Under the pieces are notes generated by a model. The model ran no database searches and was not told the origin of the DNA. It was given only the letters and a program-made list of their open reading frames with translations. From Astropecten irregularis (lineage: Eukaryota > Echinodermata > Asteroidea > Paxillosida > Astropectinidae), in assembly GCA_963971285.1 (NCBI GenBank), contig OZ020255.1:12110931-12174930 (forward strand): DNA of 64,000 nucleotides, written 5' to 3'. The translations under genes were made by a program, and so were the position numbers. Shown here in pieces: positions 42,543-55,111 of the stretch (positions are counted from its first letter, which is position 1; the number at the start of each line of letters is the position of its first letter).

Positions 42543-45500
42543 TTAGACTGCGTGCATCCATATTATAATACACAAACAGTGTAGCACGTCATAACGTGAT
42601 TTATAAAACATGGCAGATTTCGCTAAGCAGGGCGACTTCAGGTTCAAAAATTCAGATATATGATCTACACTGAAAATAAAAAGACACGTGTAATTTTGTT
42701 TTTCCTGAATTTTCCCCAGAAATGAGCAGGCAGTTTTCAAAGATCGGGTTCAAAATATAGGAATAGACTGCGTGCTGCCATATTATAATACACAAACAGT
42801 GTAGCACGTCATAACGTGATTTATAAAACATGGCAGATATCGCTAAGCAGGGCGACTTTAGGTTCAAAAATTCAGATATATGATCTACACTGAAAATAAA
42901 AAGACACGTGTAATTTTGTTTTCCCCAGAATTTTCCCCAGAATTGAGCAGGCAGTTTTCAAAGATCGGGTTCAAAATACAGGATTAGACTGCGTGCTGCC
43001 ATATTATAATACACAAACAGTGTAGCACGTCATAACGTGATTTATAAAACATGGCAGATTTCGCTAAGCAGGGCGACTTCAGGTTCAAAGATTCAGATAT
43101 ATGATCTACACTGAAAATAAAAAGACACGTGTAATTTAGTTTTTCCTGAATTTTCCCCAGAAATGAGCAGGCAGTTTTCAAAGATCAGGTTCAAAATATA
43201 GGATTAGACTGCGTGCTGCCATATTATAATACACATACTGTGTAGAACGTGATAACGTGATTTATAAAATATTGCAGATTTCGCTACGCAGGGCGACTTC
43301 AGGTTCAAGAATTCAGATATATGATTTATACTGAATGTAAAAAGACACGTGTAATTTTGTTTTTCCTGAATTTTCCCCAGAAATGAGCAGGCAGTTTTCA
43401 AAGATCGGGTACAAAATATAGGATTAGACTGCGTGCTGCCATATTATAATACACATACAGTGTAGCACGTCATAACGTGATTTATAAAACATGGCAGATT
43501 TCGCTAAGCAGGGTGACTTCAGGTTCAAAAATTCAGATATATGATCTACATTGAAAATAAAAGGACATGTGTAATTTTGTTTTTCCTGAATTTTCCCCAG
43601 AAATGAGCAGGCAGTTTTCAAAGATCGGGTTCAAAATATAGGATTAGACTGCGTGCTGCCATATTATAATACACAAACAGTGTAGCACGTCATAACGTGA
43701 TTTATAAAACATGGCAGATTTCGCTAAGCAGGGCGACTTCAGGTTCAAAAATTCAGATATATGATCTACACTGAAAATAAAAAGACACGTGTAATTTTGT
43801 TTTTCCTGAATTTTCCCCAGAAATGAGCAGGCAGTTTTCAAAGATCAGGTTCAAAATATAGGATTAGACTGCGTGCTGCCATATTATAATACACATACTG
43901 TGTAGAACGTGCTAACGTGATTTATAAAATATTGCAGATTTCGCTACGCAGGGCGACTTCAGGTTCAAGAATTCAGATATATGATTTATACTGAATGTAA
44001 AAAGACACGTGTAATTTTGTTTTTCCTGAATTTTCCCCAGAAATGAGCAGGCAGTTTTCAAAGATCGGGTACAAAATATGGGATTAGACTGCGTGCTGCC
44101 ATATTATAATACACATACAGTGTAGCACGTCATAACGTGATTTATAAAACATGGCAGATTTCGCTAAGCAGGGTGACTTCAGGTTCAAAAATTCAGATAT
44201 ATGATCTACATTGAAAATAAAAGGACATGTGTAATTTTGTTTTTCCTGAATTTTCCCCAGAAATGAGCAGGCAGTTTTCAAAGATCGGGTTCAAAATATA
44301 GGATTAGACTGCGTGCTGCCATATTATAATACACAAACAGTGTAGCACGTCATAACGTGATTTATAAAACATGGCAGATTTCGCTAAGCAGCGCGACTTC
44401 AGGTTCAAAAATTCAGATATATGATCTACACTGAAAATAAAAAGACACGTGTACTTTTGTTTTTCCTGAATTTTCCCCAGAAATGAGCAGGCAGTTTTCA
44501 AAGATCGGGTTCAAAATATAGGAATAGACTGCGTGCTGCCATATTATAATACACAAACAGTGTAGCACGTCATAACGTGATTTATAAAACATGGCAGATA
44601 TCGCTAAGCAGGGCGACTTTAGGTTCAAAAATTCAGATATATGATCTACACTGAAAATAAAAAGACACGTGTAATTTTGTTTTCCCCAGAATTTTCCCCA
44701 GAATTGAGCAGGCAGTTTTCAAAGATCGGGTTCAAAATACAGGATTAGACTGCGTGCTGCCATATTATAATACACAAACAGTGTAGCACGTCATAACGTG
44801 ATTTATAAAACATGGCAGATTTCGCTAAGCAGGGCGACTTCAGGTTCAAAGATTCAGATATATGATCTACACTGAAAATAAAAAGACACGTGTAATTTAG
44901 TTTTTCCTGAATTTTCCCCAGAAATGAGCAGGCAGTTTTCAAAGATCAGGTTCAAAATATAGGATTAGACTGCGTGCTGCCATATTATAATACACATACT
45001 GTGTAGAACGTGATAACGTGATTTATAAAATATTGCAGATTTCGCTACGCAGGGCGACTTCAGGTTCAAGAATTCAGATATATGATTTATACTGAATGTA
45101 AAAAGACACGTGTAATTTTGTTTTTCCTGAATTTTCCCCAGAAATGAGCAGGCAGTTTTCAAAGATCGGGTACAAAATATAGGATTAGACTGCGTGCTGC
45201 CATATTATAATACACATACAGTGTAGCACGTCATAACGTGATTTATAAAACATGGCAGATTTCGCTAAGCAGGGTGACTTCAGGTTCAAAAATTCAGATA
45301 TATGATCTACATTGAAAATAAAAGGACATGTGTAATTTTGTTTTTCCTGAATTTTCCCCAGAAATGAGCAGGCAGTTTTCAAAGATCGGGTTCAAAATAT
45401 AGGATTAGACTGCGTGCTGCCATATTATAATACACAAACAGTGTAGCACGTCATAACGTGATTTATAAAACATGGCAGATTTCGCTAAGCAGGGCGACTT

Positions 45501-45611
45501 CAGGTTCAAAAATTCAGATATATGATCTACACTGAAAATAAAAAGACACGTGTAATTTTGTTTTTCCTGAATTTTCCCCAGAAATGAGCAGGCAGTTTTC
45601 AAAGATCGGGT
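42543..45611. repeat. Higher-order repeat, 1,761-bp period
   Basis: The stretch at about 42,543-43,850 recurs at about 44,304-45,611. Shared markers are cgactttagg near 42854 and 44615, the 221-bp monomer with ttttccccagaattttcccc, gtgtaatttagttt near 43130 and 44892, and the diverged tactgaatgtaaaa monomer near 43330 and 45091. One copy carries gcagcgcgac near 44389 where the other has gcagggcgac. Confidence 0.86.
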
Positions 45612-46068
45612 TCAAAATATAGGAATAGACTGCGTGCTGCCATATTATAATACACAAACAGTGTAGCACGTCATAACGTGATTTCTAAAACATGGCAGAT
45701 TTCGCTAAGCAGGGCGACTTCAGGTTCAAAAATTCAGATAATTATATGATCTACACTGAAAATAAAAAGACACGTGTAATTTTGTTTTTCCTGAATTTTC
45801 CCCAGAATTGAGCAGGCAGTTTTCAAAGATCGGGTTCAAAATACAGGATTAGACTGCGTGCTGCCATATTATAATACACAAACAGTGTAGCACGTCATAA
45901 CGTGATTTATAAAACATGGCAGATTTCGCTAAGCAGGGCGACTTCAGGTTCAAAAATTCAGATATATGATCTACACTGAAAATAAAAAGACACGTGTACT
46001 TTTGTTTTTCCTGAATTTTCCCCAGAAATGAGCAGGCAGTTTAAAAAGATCGGGTTCAAAATACAGGA

Positions 46069-48255
46069 TTAGACTGCGTGCTGCCATATTATAATACACA
46101 AACAGTGTAGCACGTCATAACGTGATTTATAAAACATGGCAGATTTCGCTAAGCAGGGCGACTTCAGGTTCAAAAATTCAGATATATGATCTACACTGAA
46201 AATAAAAAGACACGTGTAATTTTGTTTTTCCTGAATTTTCCCCAGAAATGAGCAGGCAGTTTTCAAAGATCGGGTTCAAAATACAGGATTAGACTGCGTG
46301 CTGCCATATTATAATACACAAACAGTGTAGCACGTCATAACGTGATTTATAAAACATGGCAGATTTCGCTAAGCAGGGCGACTTCAGGTTCAAAGATTCA
46401 GATATATGATCTACACTGAAAATAAAAAGACACGTGTAATTTTGTTTTTCCTGAATTTTCCCCAGAAATGAGCAGGCAGTTTTCAAAGATCAGGTTCAAA
46501 ATATAGGATTAGACTGCGTGCTGCCATATTATAATACACATACTGTGTAGAACGTGCTAACGTGATTTATAAAATATTGCAGATTTCGCTACGCAGGGCG
46601 ACTTCAGGTTCAAGAATTCAGATATATGATTTATACTGAATGTAAAAAGACACGTGTAATTTTGTTTTTCCTGAATTTTCCCCAGAAATGAGCAGGCAGT
46701 TTTCAAAGATCGGGTACAAAATATGGGATTAGACTGCGTGCTGCCATATTATAATACACATACAGTGTAGCACGTCATAACGTGATTTATAAAACATGGC
46801 AGATTTCGCTAAGCAGGGTGACTTCAGGTTCAAAAATTCAGATATATGATCTACATTGAAAATAAAAGGACATGTGTAATTTTGTTTTTCCTGAATTTTC
46901 CCCAGAAATGAGCAGGCAGTTTTCAAAGATCGGGTTCAAAATATAGGATTAGACTGCGTGCTGCCATATTATAATACACAAACAGTGTAGCACGTCATAA
47001 CGTGATTTATAAAACATGGCAGATTTCGCTAAGCAGCGCGACTTCAGGTTCAAAAATTCAGATATATGATCTACACTGAAAATAAAAAGACACGTGTACT
47101 TTTGTTTTTCCTGAATTTTCCCCAGAAATGAGCAGGCAGTTTAAAAAGATCGGGTTCAAAATACAGGATTAGACTGCGTGCTGCCATATTATAATACACA
47201 AACAGTGTAGCACGTCATAACGTGATTTATAAAACATGGCAGATTTCGCTAAGCAGGGCGACTTCAGGTTCAAAAATTCAGATATATGATCTACACTGAA
47301 AATAAAAAGACACGTGTAATTTTGTTTTTCCTGAATTTTCCCCAGAAATGAGCAGGCAGTTTTCAAAGATCGGGTTCAAAATACAGGATTAGACTGCGTG
47401 CTGCCATATTATAATACACAAACAGTGTAGCACGTCATAACGTGATTTATAAAACATGGCAGATTTCGCTAAGCAGGGCGACTTCAGGTTCAAAGATTCA
47501 GATATATGATCTACACTGAAAATAAAAAGACACGTGTAATTTTGTTTTTCCTGAATTTTCCCCAGAAATGAGCAGGCAGTTTTCAAAGATCAGGTTCAAA
47601 ATATAGGATTAGACTGCGTGCTGCCATATTATAATACACATACTGTGTAGAACGTGCTAACGTGATTTATAAAATATTGCAGATTTCGCTACGCAGGGCG
47701 ACTTCAGGTTCAAGAATTCAGATATATGATTTATACTGAATGTAAAAAGACTCGTGTAATTTTGTTTTTCCTGAATTTTCCCCAGAAATGAGCAGGCAGT
47801 TTTCAAAGATCGGGTACAAAATATAGGATTAGACTGCGTGCTGCCATATTATAATACACATACAGTGTAGCACGTCATAACGTGATTTATAAAACATGGC
47901 AGATTTCGCTAAGCAGGGTGACTTCAGGTTCAAAAATTCAGATATATGATCTACATTGAAAATAAAAGGACATGTGTAATTTTGTTTTTCCTGAATTTTC
48001 CCCAGAAATGAGCAGGCAGTTTTCAAAGATCGGGTTCAAAATATAGGATTAGACTGCGTGCTGCCATATTATAATACACAAACAGTGTAGCACGTCATAA
48101 CGTGATTTATAAAACATGGCAGATTTCGCTAAGCAGCGCGACTTCAGGTTCAAAAATTCAGATATATGATCTACACTGAAAATAAAAAGACACGTGTAAT
48201 TTTGTTTTTCCTGAATTTTCCCGAGAAATGAGCAGGCAGTTTTCAACGATCGGGT
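46069..48255. repeat. Higher-order repeat, 1,100-bp period
   Basis: Five monomers at 46,069-47,168 recur at 47,169-48,255. The shared change aacgtgctaacgtg occurs near 46552 and 47652, and gcagcgcgac near 47034 and 48134. The copies differ near the end: atatgggatt against atataggatt, and agtttaaaaagatc against agttttcaacgatc. The aacgtgctaacgtg variant also occurs near 43912, linking this block to the 1,761-bp block. Confidence 0.85.
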
Positions 48256-49789
48256 TCAAAATATAGGATTAGACTGCGTGCTGCCATATTATAATACACA
48301 TACAGTGTAGCACGTCATAACGTGATTCATAAAACATTGCAGATTTCGCTAAGCAGGGCGACTTCAGGTTCAAAAATTCAGATATATGATCTACATTGAA
48401 AATAAAAGGACACGTGTAATTTTGTTTTTCCTGAATTTTCCCCAGAAATGAGCAGGGTCGGGTTCAAAATATAGGATTAGACTGTGTGCTGCCATATTAT
48501 AATACACAAACAGTGTAGCACGTCATAACGTGATTTATAAAACATGGCAGATTTCGCTAAGCAGGGCGACTTCAGGTTCAAAAGTTCAGATATATGCTCT
48601 ACACTGAAAATAAAAAGACACGTGTAATTTTGTTTTTCTTGACTTTTCCCCAGAAATGAGCAGGCAGTTTTCAAAGATCGGGTTCAAAATATAGGAATAG
48701 ACTGCGTGCTGCCATATTATAATACACAAACAGTGTAGCACGTCATAACGTGATTTATAAAACTTGGCAGATTTCGGTAAGCAGGGCGACTTCAGGTTCA
48801 AAAATTCAGATATATGATCTACACTGAAAATAAAAAGACACGTGTAATTTTGTTTTTCCTGAATTTTCCCCAGAAATGAGCAGGGTCGGGTCCAAAATAT
48901 AGGATTAGACTGTGTGCTGCCATATTATAATACACAAACAGTGTAGCACGTCATAACGTGATTTATAAAACATGGCAGATTTCGCTAAGCAGGGCGACTT
49001 CAGGTTAAAAAGTTCAGATATATGATCTACACCGAAAATAAAAAGACACGTGTAATTTTGTTTTTCTTGACTTTTCCCCAGAAATGAGCAGGCAGTTTTC
49101 AAAGATCGGGTTCAAAATATAGGAATAGACTGCGTGCTGCCATATTATAATACACAAACAGTGTAGCACGTCATAACGTGATTTATAAAACATGGCAGAT
49201 TTCGCTAAGCAGGGCGACTTCAGGTTCAAAAATTCAGATATATGATCTACACTGAAAATAAATAGACACGTGTAATTTTGTTTTTCCTGAATTTTCCCCA
49301 GAAATGAGCAGGCAGTTTTCAAAGATCGGGTTCAAAATATAGGATTAGACTGCGTGCTGCCATATTATAATACACAAACAGTGTAGCACGTCATAACGTG
49401 ATTTATAAATCATGGCAGATTTCGCTAAGCAGGGCGACTTCAGGTTCAAAAATTCAGATATATGATCTACACTGAAAATAAAAAGACACGTGTAATTTTG
49501 TTTTTCTTGACTTTTCCCCAGAAATGAGCAGGCAGTTTTCAAAGATCGGGTTCAAAATATAGTATTAGACTGCGTGCTGCCATATTATAATACACATACA
49601 GTGTAGCACGTCATAACGTGATTTATAAAACATTGCAGATTTCGCTAAGCAGGGCGACTTCAGGTTCAAAAATTCAGATATATGATCTACACTGAAAATA
49701 AAAAGACACGTGTAATTTTGTTTTTCCTGCAGTGAATTTTCCCCAGAAATGAGCAGGGAGTTTTCAAAGATCAGGTTCAAAATATAGGA

Positions 49790-52325
49790 TTAGACTGCGT
49801 GCTGCCATATTATAATACACATACAGTGTAGCACGTCATAATGTGATTTATAAAACATTGCAGATTTCGCTAAGCAGGGCGACTTCAGGTTCAAAGATTC
49901 AGATATATGATCTACACTGAAAATAAAAAGACACGTGTAATTTTGTTTTTCCTGAATTTTCCCCAGAAATGAGCAGGCAGTTTTCAAAGATCAGGTTCAA
50001 AATATAGGATTAGACTGCGTGCTGCCATATTATAATACACATACAGTGTAGAACGTTATAACGTGATTTATAAAACATTGCAGATTTCGCTAAGCAGGGC
50101 GACGTCAGGTTCAAGAATTCAGATATATGATTTATACTGAATATAAAAAGACACGTGTAATTTTGTTTTTCCTGAATTTTCCCCAGAAATGAGCAGGCAG
50201 TTTTCAAAGATCGGGTACAAAATATAGGATTAGACTGCGTGCTGCCATATTATAATACACATACAGTGTAGCACGTCATAACGTGATTTATAAAACATTG
50301 CAGATTTCGCTAAGCAGGGCGACTTCAGGTTCAAAAATTCGGATATATGATCTACATTGAAAATAAAAGGACACGTGTAATTTTGTTTTTCCTGAATTTT
50401 CCCCAGAAATGAGCAGGGTCGGGTTCAAAATATAGGATTAGACTGCGTGCTGCCATATTATAATACACATACAGTGTATCACGTCATAACGTGATTTATA
50501 AAACATTGCAGATTTCGCTAATCAGGGCGACTTCAGGTTCAAAAATTCAGATATATGATCTACACTGAAAATAAAAAGACACGTGTAATTTTGTTTTTCC
50601 TGAATTTTCCCCCGAAATTAGCAGGCAGTTTTCAAAGATCGGGTTCAAAATACAGGATTAGACTGCGTGCTGCCATATTATAATACACAAACAGTGTAGC
50701 ACGTCATAACGTGATTTATAAAACATGGCAGATTTCGCTAAGCAGGGCGACTTCAGGTTCAAAAATTCAGATATATGATCTACACTGAAAATAAAAAGAC
50801 ACGTGTAATTTTGTTTTTCCTGAATTTTCCCCAGAAATGAGCAGACAGTTTTCAAAGATCGGGTTCAAAATATAGGATTAGACTGCGTGCTGCCATATTA
50901 TAATACACATACAGTGTAGCACGTCATAACGTGATTTATAAAACATGGCAGATTTCGCTAAGCAGGGCGACTTCAGGTTCAAAAATTCAGATGTATGATC
51001 TACATTGAAAATAAAAGGACACATGTAATTTTGTTTTTCCTGAATTTTCCCCAGAAATGAGCAGGGTCGGGTTCAAAATATAGGATTAGACTGCGTGCTG
51101 CCATATTATAATACACATACAGTGTAGCACGTCATAACGTGATTTATAAAACATGGCAGATTTCGCTAAGCAGGTCGACTTCAGGTTCAAAAATTTAGAT
51201 ATATGATCTACACTGAAAATAAAAAGACAAGTGTAATTTTGTTTTTCCTGAATTTTCCCCAGAAATGAGCAGGCAGTTTTCAAAGATCGGGTACAAAATA
51301 TAGGATTAGACTGCGTGCTGCCATATTATAATACACATACAGTGTAGCACGTCATAACGTGATTTATAAAACATTGCAGATTTCGCTAAGCCGGGCGACT
51401 TCAGGTTCAAAAATTCAGATATATGATCTACATTTAAAATAAAAGGACACGTGTAATTTTGTTTTTCCTGAATTTTCCCCAGATATGAGCAGGGTCGGGT
51501 TCAAAATATAGGATTAGACTGTGTGCTGCCATATTATAATACACATACAGTGTATCACGTCATTGTTTTCACTCTGAAGTCGCCCTAAGCAGGGCGACTT
51601 CAGGTTCAATAATTCAAATATATGATCTACACTGAAAATAAAAAGACACGTGTAATTTTGTTTTTACCTGAATTTGCCCAAGAAATGAGCAGGTAGGTTT
51701 TAAAGATCGTGTTCAAAATATAGGATTGGACAGCGCGCTGCCATTATAATACACATACAGTGTAGAACGGTTTTGTATGATATGTAAAACATTACAGATT
51801 TAGCTATGCAGGGCGACTTCAGGCTCAAAATTTCACATGATCTAGACTGAAAATAAAAAGACACGTGAAAGTTTGTTTTCCATGAGTTTGACCCAGAAAT
51901 GAACAGTCCGATTTCAAAGATCGTGTTCGAAATATAGGATTTGACCGCGCGCTGCCATATGCACATACAGTGTTGAACGCAATAACATGATATATAAATC
52001 ATTACAAAATTCGCTGCCCAGTGCGACTTCAGGTTAAAAAATTCAGATCTATGATCTACACTGAAAAAAAAAGACACGTGTAATTATTGTTTTACCTGAG
52101 TTTGCAACAGAAATGAGCAGGCAGATTTCAAAGATCGTGTTCAAAATATAGGATTTGACTGCGCGCTGCCATTATGATACACATACAGCGTAGAACGTAA
52201 TAACACGGTATAAAAATCATTACAGACTTCGCTACGCAGGGGAACTTCAGGTTCAGAAATTAAGATCTATTTTCCAAACTGAAAATAAAAAGACTCGTGC
52301 AATTGGAATTTTCCTCAGGTTGCCC
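49790..52325. repeat. Diverged right-hand edge of the satellite
   Basis: Monomers from about 49.8 kb carry more private substitutions, and those after 51.5 kb are strongly decayed, with small indels and loss of motifs. The last recognisable piece is actgaaaataaaaagactcg near 52,278, fading out by about 52,325. No higher-order period is visible in the last 2 kb. Old, unhomogenised monomers at an array edge are the usual pattern for satellites evolving by unequal exchange. Long minus-strand open frames here are decayed monomer sequence, not a gene. Confidence 0.9.
51574..51603. repeat. Perfect 13-bp fold-back in a decayed monomer
   Basis: The segment ctgaagtcgccct (51,574-51,586) is followed after 4 nt by its exact complement agggcgacttcag (51,591-51,603). 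The left arm is an inverted fragment of the normal monomer, so a short template switch or inversion occurred here. Confidence 0.85.
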
Positions 52326-53824
52326 CTTGTTTCCCCATGTAAACGTATGTTTAGGTTGGTGAACGTTGTTTTTATTGACTTTAAAATAACTCTTACCTTA
52401 ATTGGGGAATACCGCCGCCCGATTGGACTCAGGTCTCCACAGTGGGGAGTCCAATGTCACCACCTCAACCAGGATTCATCGCTGCCAAGGACTCGCAGTA
52501 TCCAGCTTCCGTATAGTTACTCCCCCTACACACAGCCAACCAGACACAGTTATTTCATTTCAGGGAAAGAATTCCACTGATGACCATAATTTGTACACAA
52601 CTCTATGGAAAAAACAGAGGGCGTTTTGAGCAAGATGGCTGCTGCTATATTGGAAGTGTACAATTTGTAGGTAAAAAAAACCCTGTAAAACTCACTTTTC
52701 AGATATGCTACCCAAATTGTCCACACCTGAGATTGAAGTTCATCATAATTTGTATCCAATAAGTTAACTCTTGGAAAATATAATCCTTCTTCCGTCATGG
52801 TCATCGGTGGAATCCTTTCCCATTTCAGAGTTGTCCGATACGGCGGCCACAGCCAAAGTAGTCAAACGTTCTCAGCCTGCGGTGAATGTATTGCTGGTCA
52901 GCATCCCATATCTTGTTACCCAAGTCAGAAAAAAAGGGCGAGACCTATACACCATATCCTACACCTATGCAACCTTAAAATTTTAAGCACGTCATGAATT
53001 TCCACCTGATTGACCACCGTGAATGGCGCATATACGACCAGGGAAATGCGCCTCGCCAGTCTGTGCTTATGGAAGGAATATTGTAAATAGTTTCTCTATT
53101 CTCTCGGTCAGACATTCTGGCTTTTTGGGACACTGAACAATGCTTGACAATGTGGCTGGAGTGAAAACAAGCACGCGTAGCACAATGCACTGGAGCGTGC
53201 TAACATTGTGCTTACTTAGTAAGTGACGTGTTGCCGGCAGACAGAATATCAACACAAATATTACAGACAATGACTGATAATGCTAATTGTTATTACATGT
53301 AGGCCTACATTTCTACGTATCTCCTAATTTTTTAAACAATGCAAATTCCTTTTATTGTACAACACGGATGTTTCGACCGCAAATCGTTCGCGCAGCGTAT
53401 TCTAACTGCTTCTGCCTACGGACAAGTGTTGCAGACGGTGGTTCGGATAGCCAATCCAAATGATTCTAAGATACGCGCTGGATTTAAATGTCATTTAATC
53501 AACTTGACCCACGGATAATTAGGGGGGGGGGTTATCCCAAAGTAAAGAAAGAGGTTCATGTCTGATTCTTTTAAGATTGTCCCCCAAACGTATACGTGTA
53601 ATGTAGACAACTGTTGAAAGAACAACAACAGCACCAGACTAAACATATTGAACTCTCCTAGCTAGATGCAACTACAGATCGGCGTTTGAAAGTTCTGCAA
53701 AGCGGAGTTGCAAATGTTAAGTCATTTCATCAGCACATAGATTATTATCAAGGCTTGAAGTAGATGGATATTGACGCATTCAAACCGACGAGTGCATAAA
53801 GAGCGCGTATTTCCCTCAGTCACA

Positions 53825-53900
53825 GAAAGACGTCTTTCCGAGATGCGATATCTCAGACAGACGTCTTTCCGAGATAATTATCTCGGAGTTTCGGAAACTC
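53825..53900. repeat. Cluster of nested palindromes
   Basis: Within 76 bp there are a 14-bp perfect palindrome gaaagacgtctttc (53,825-53,838), an 18-bp perfect palindrome ccgagataattatctcgg (53,869-53,886) and a 6-bp stem with 3-nt loop, gagtttcggaaactc (53,886-53,900). The phrase agacgtctttccgagat occurs twice. This looks like a fold-back transposon remnant. Confidence 0.75.
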
Positions 53901-53997
53901 GGATGGTCACTTTGAGCTTTTCCCCCTTTTTTTTTTTACATACATAACTAATTTTTACAAAGGCATCGAGAAAAGGCGTTTAAAAGTAATATTATAC

Positions 53998-54132
53998 TTG
54001 GTTTTTGTCCCCCCTAAAAAAATACAAACTCATTGGCAAAAATATCAAGGAAAATACAGCAACAGTCTGCTGTGAAAAATTTCAGTCCCATACGATTCCC
54101 ACGTTTTCAGAAAACGGTGAAAAACGGCCACA
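53998..54132 (+). repeat. Dispersed repeat, copy 1
   Basis: This segment resembles 56,013-56,141 in the same orientation. Shared pieces include ttggtttttgt, atatcaagga, aatacag, ctgtgaaaa, atttcagt and gtgaaaaac followed by gccaca. The copies differ by substitutions and small indels, so they are old. I do not recognise the family. It may be a short interspersed element or part of a larger duplication flanking the UGT relic. Confidence 0.7.
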
Positions 54133-54708
54133 CGTTTAAGTCGGTTCTTTTATTTTTGATCATGTTATGGTATATATGTTTCTTCTATCACCATCTCATA
54201 CTAGCTCAGTAACCACGGATGATAATAAATAATACGTGCAGAGACATCTTTGATTGTGATACATGCTATAATTTAGCAGTTTGTCTTTCTTTCTTCTTTC
54301 AGCAATGTTTATCGTCATAACTAAACAGAACTCGGTTTATCCCCAATGTCACCGCTATTTGAGAAATTAGTAGGTATGGCCATGTTCAAATTCCTTGGTT
54401 GTCATCGCAGTGACTTGGATTAACACACATGTCTATGCAGCAGCTTCAATAGACACCTGTTGCTTTTGCTAGGACTGTTACTAAGTGCCCAGCTTTAGCT
54501 TTTGCAAATAACTGCAAAAAAAGTGCTGGTTGGATAGAAAAATGAGAATGGAAAGATTTCCATTTTTTAAGGTTGGCCTTCTGACTGCAAGAATTCAAGA
54601 AAAGTCGAGTTTCTACAAATAAAACGTGTTTGTTTTGCTTGTGTATTTTTATTAATTGTGTTAGATTTTTCTTCATATTCTTGGATGGTTTCCTTTGTAA
54701 CCCCTCAG

Positions 54709-54849
54709 GATTGGCAGCCGCTGTCCATTGTGTCCATCAATCTAGACTCAATGTCCAGGCCGCATTTTTACCGGCCATGTGGCTTGCCGAAGACAGCCAA
54801 GCTGATCAGGGAGCTCTACTCCTCGCCGACTGTAGATAAAGAAAAGTGA
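54709..54849 (+). CDS. Candidate terminal exon of an unidentified gene
   Basis: A pyrimidine-rich stretch ending cccctcag (54,701-54,708) looks like a splice acceptor. It is followed by 46 open codons and TGA at 54,847-54,849. The translation starts DWQPLSIVSI, contains RPHFYRPCGLPKTAKLIREL and ends SSPTVDKEK. About two thirds of third codon positions are G or C in an otherwise AT-rich stretch, which favours real coding sequence. An ATTAAA at 54,876-54,881 could serve as a poly(A) signal. I see no upstream exon and cannot name the protein. It could be a pseudogene fragment or an exon captured by a transposon. The piece does not resemble any part of a UGT. Confidence 0.4.
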   Translation, partial: DWQPLSIVSINLDSMSRPHFYRPCGLPKTAKLIRELYSSPTVDKEK

Positions 54850-55111
54850 CAGTGACATTGACAGATGTGATTGTCATTAAATCATCCTGTTAAGATAATC
54901 ATCAAATAATTTTTAATAATTAACCAGTCAGTGTCATTTTGTGGTTATTTGATGCACTCTCATCGGTCCTTTTCAGGACCACACATCTTTCTATTAAAGA
55001 AATGTTTTGGTACATGGTGTCACCGCAAGCCCTACTCTCTCTTACTCTATGCTGCTTTTATGCTGCTGACTAAATGACTAAATTTATTATAATCATTTTT
55101 TGATTTTGCAA

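Larger units (their letters stand above)
1..52325. repeat. 220-bp tandem satellite array with higher-order structure
   Basis: A monomer of about 220 bp is repeated head to tail roughly 240 times and continues off the left edge. In one convenient register each unit opens with ttagactgcgtgctgccata, followed by tgatttataaaacatggcag, then agatatatgatctacactga, and ends near agatcgggttcaaaatatag. The monomer is AT-rich, with an ACACGTGT palindrome and a CACGT-cata-ACGTG dyad. Four length variants recur: 208 bp (12 bp lost after gagcagg), 225 bp (5 bp gained at cctgcagtgaatt), 221 bp (duplicated ttttccccagaa) and 191 bp. Divergence is low inside the array and rises after 49.8 kb. No transposase, reverse transcriptase or convincing gene lies inside. 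I do not recognise the family. A centromeric, pericentromeric or subtelomeric role is possible but not shown by the sequence. Confidence 0.98.
52326..54600. other. Intergenic DNA beside the satellite, no gene recognised
   Basis: Short open frames occur on both strands (for example 52,550-52,804 minus and 52,771-52,986 plus), but none resembles a family I know. A 9-bp inverted repeat (attggactc at 52,422-52,430 and gagtccaat at 52,447-52,455) lies at the start. A poly-G run at about 53,522-53,531 and poly-T near 53,930 are simple sequence. Unique-looking, moderately GC-rich sequence at 52,800-53,080 could be an old exon or transposon piece; I cannot decide. Confidence 0.5.

Noticed and set aside
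104..52077. Hundreds of minus-strand open frames of 65-125 codons inside the satellite
   Set aside because: The ones checked start with TTG, overlap each other, shift frame every monomer and vary without regard to codon position. They are a by-product of the repeat.
1..52325. Hammerhead ribozyme in the satellite
   Set aside because: I looked for the CTGATGA core paired with GAAA in the consensus and did not find it.
52550..53270. Open frames on both strands that might be a transposon or exon
   Set aside because: No motif of a known transposase, polymerase or other family is visible, and the frames are interrupted.
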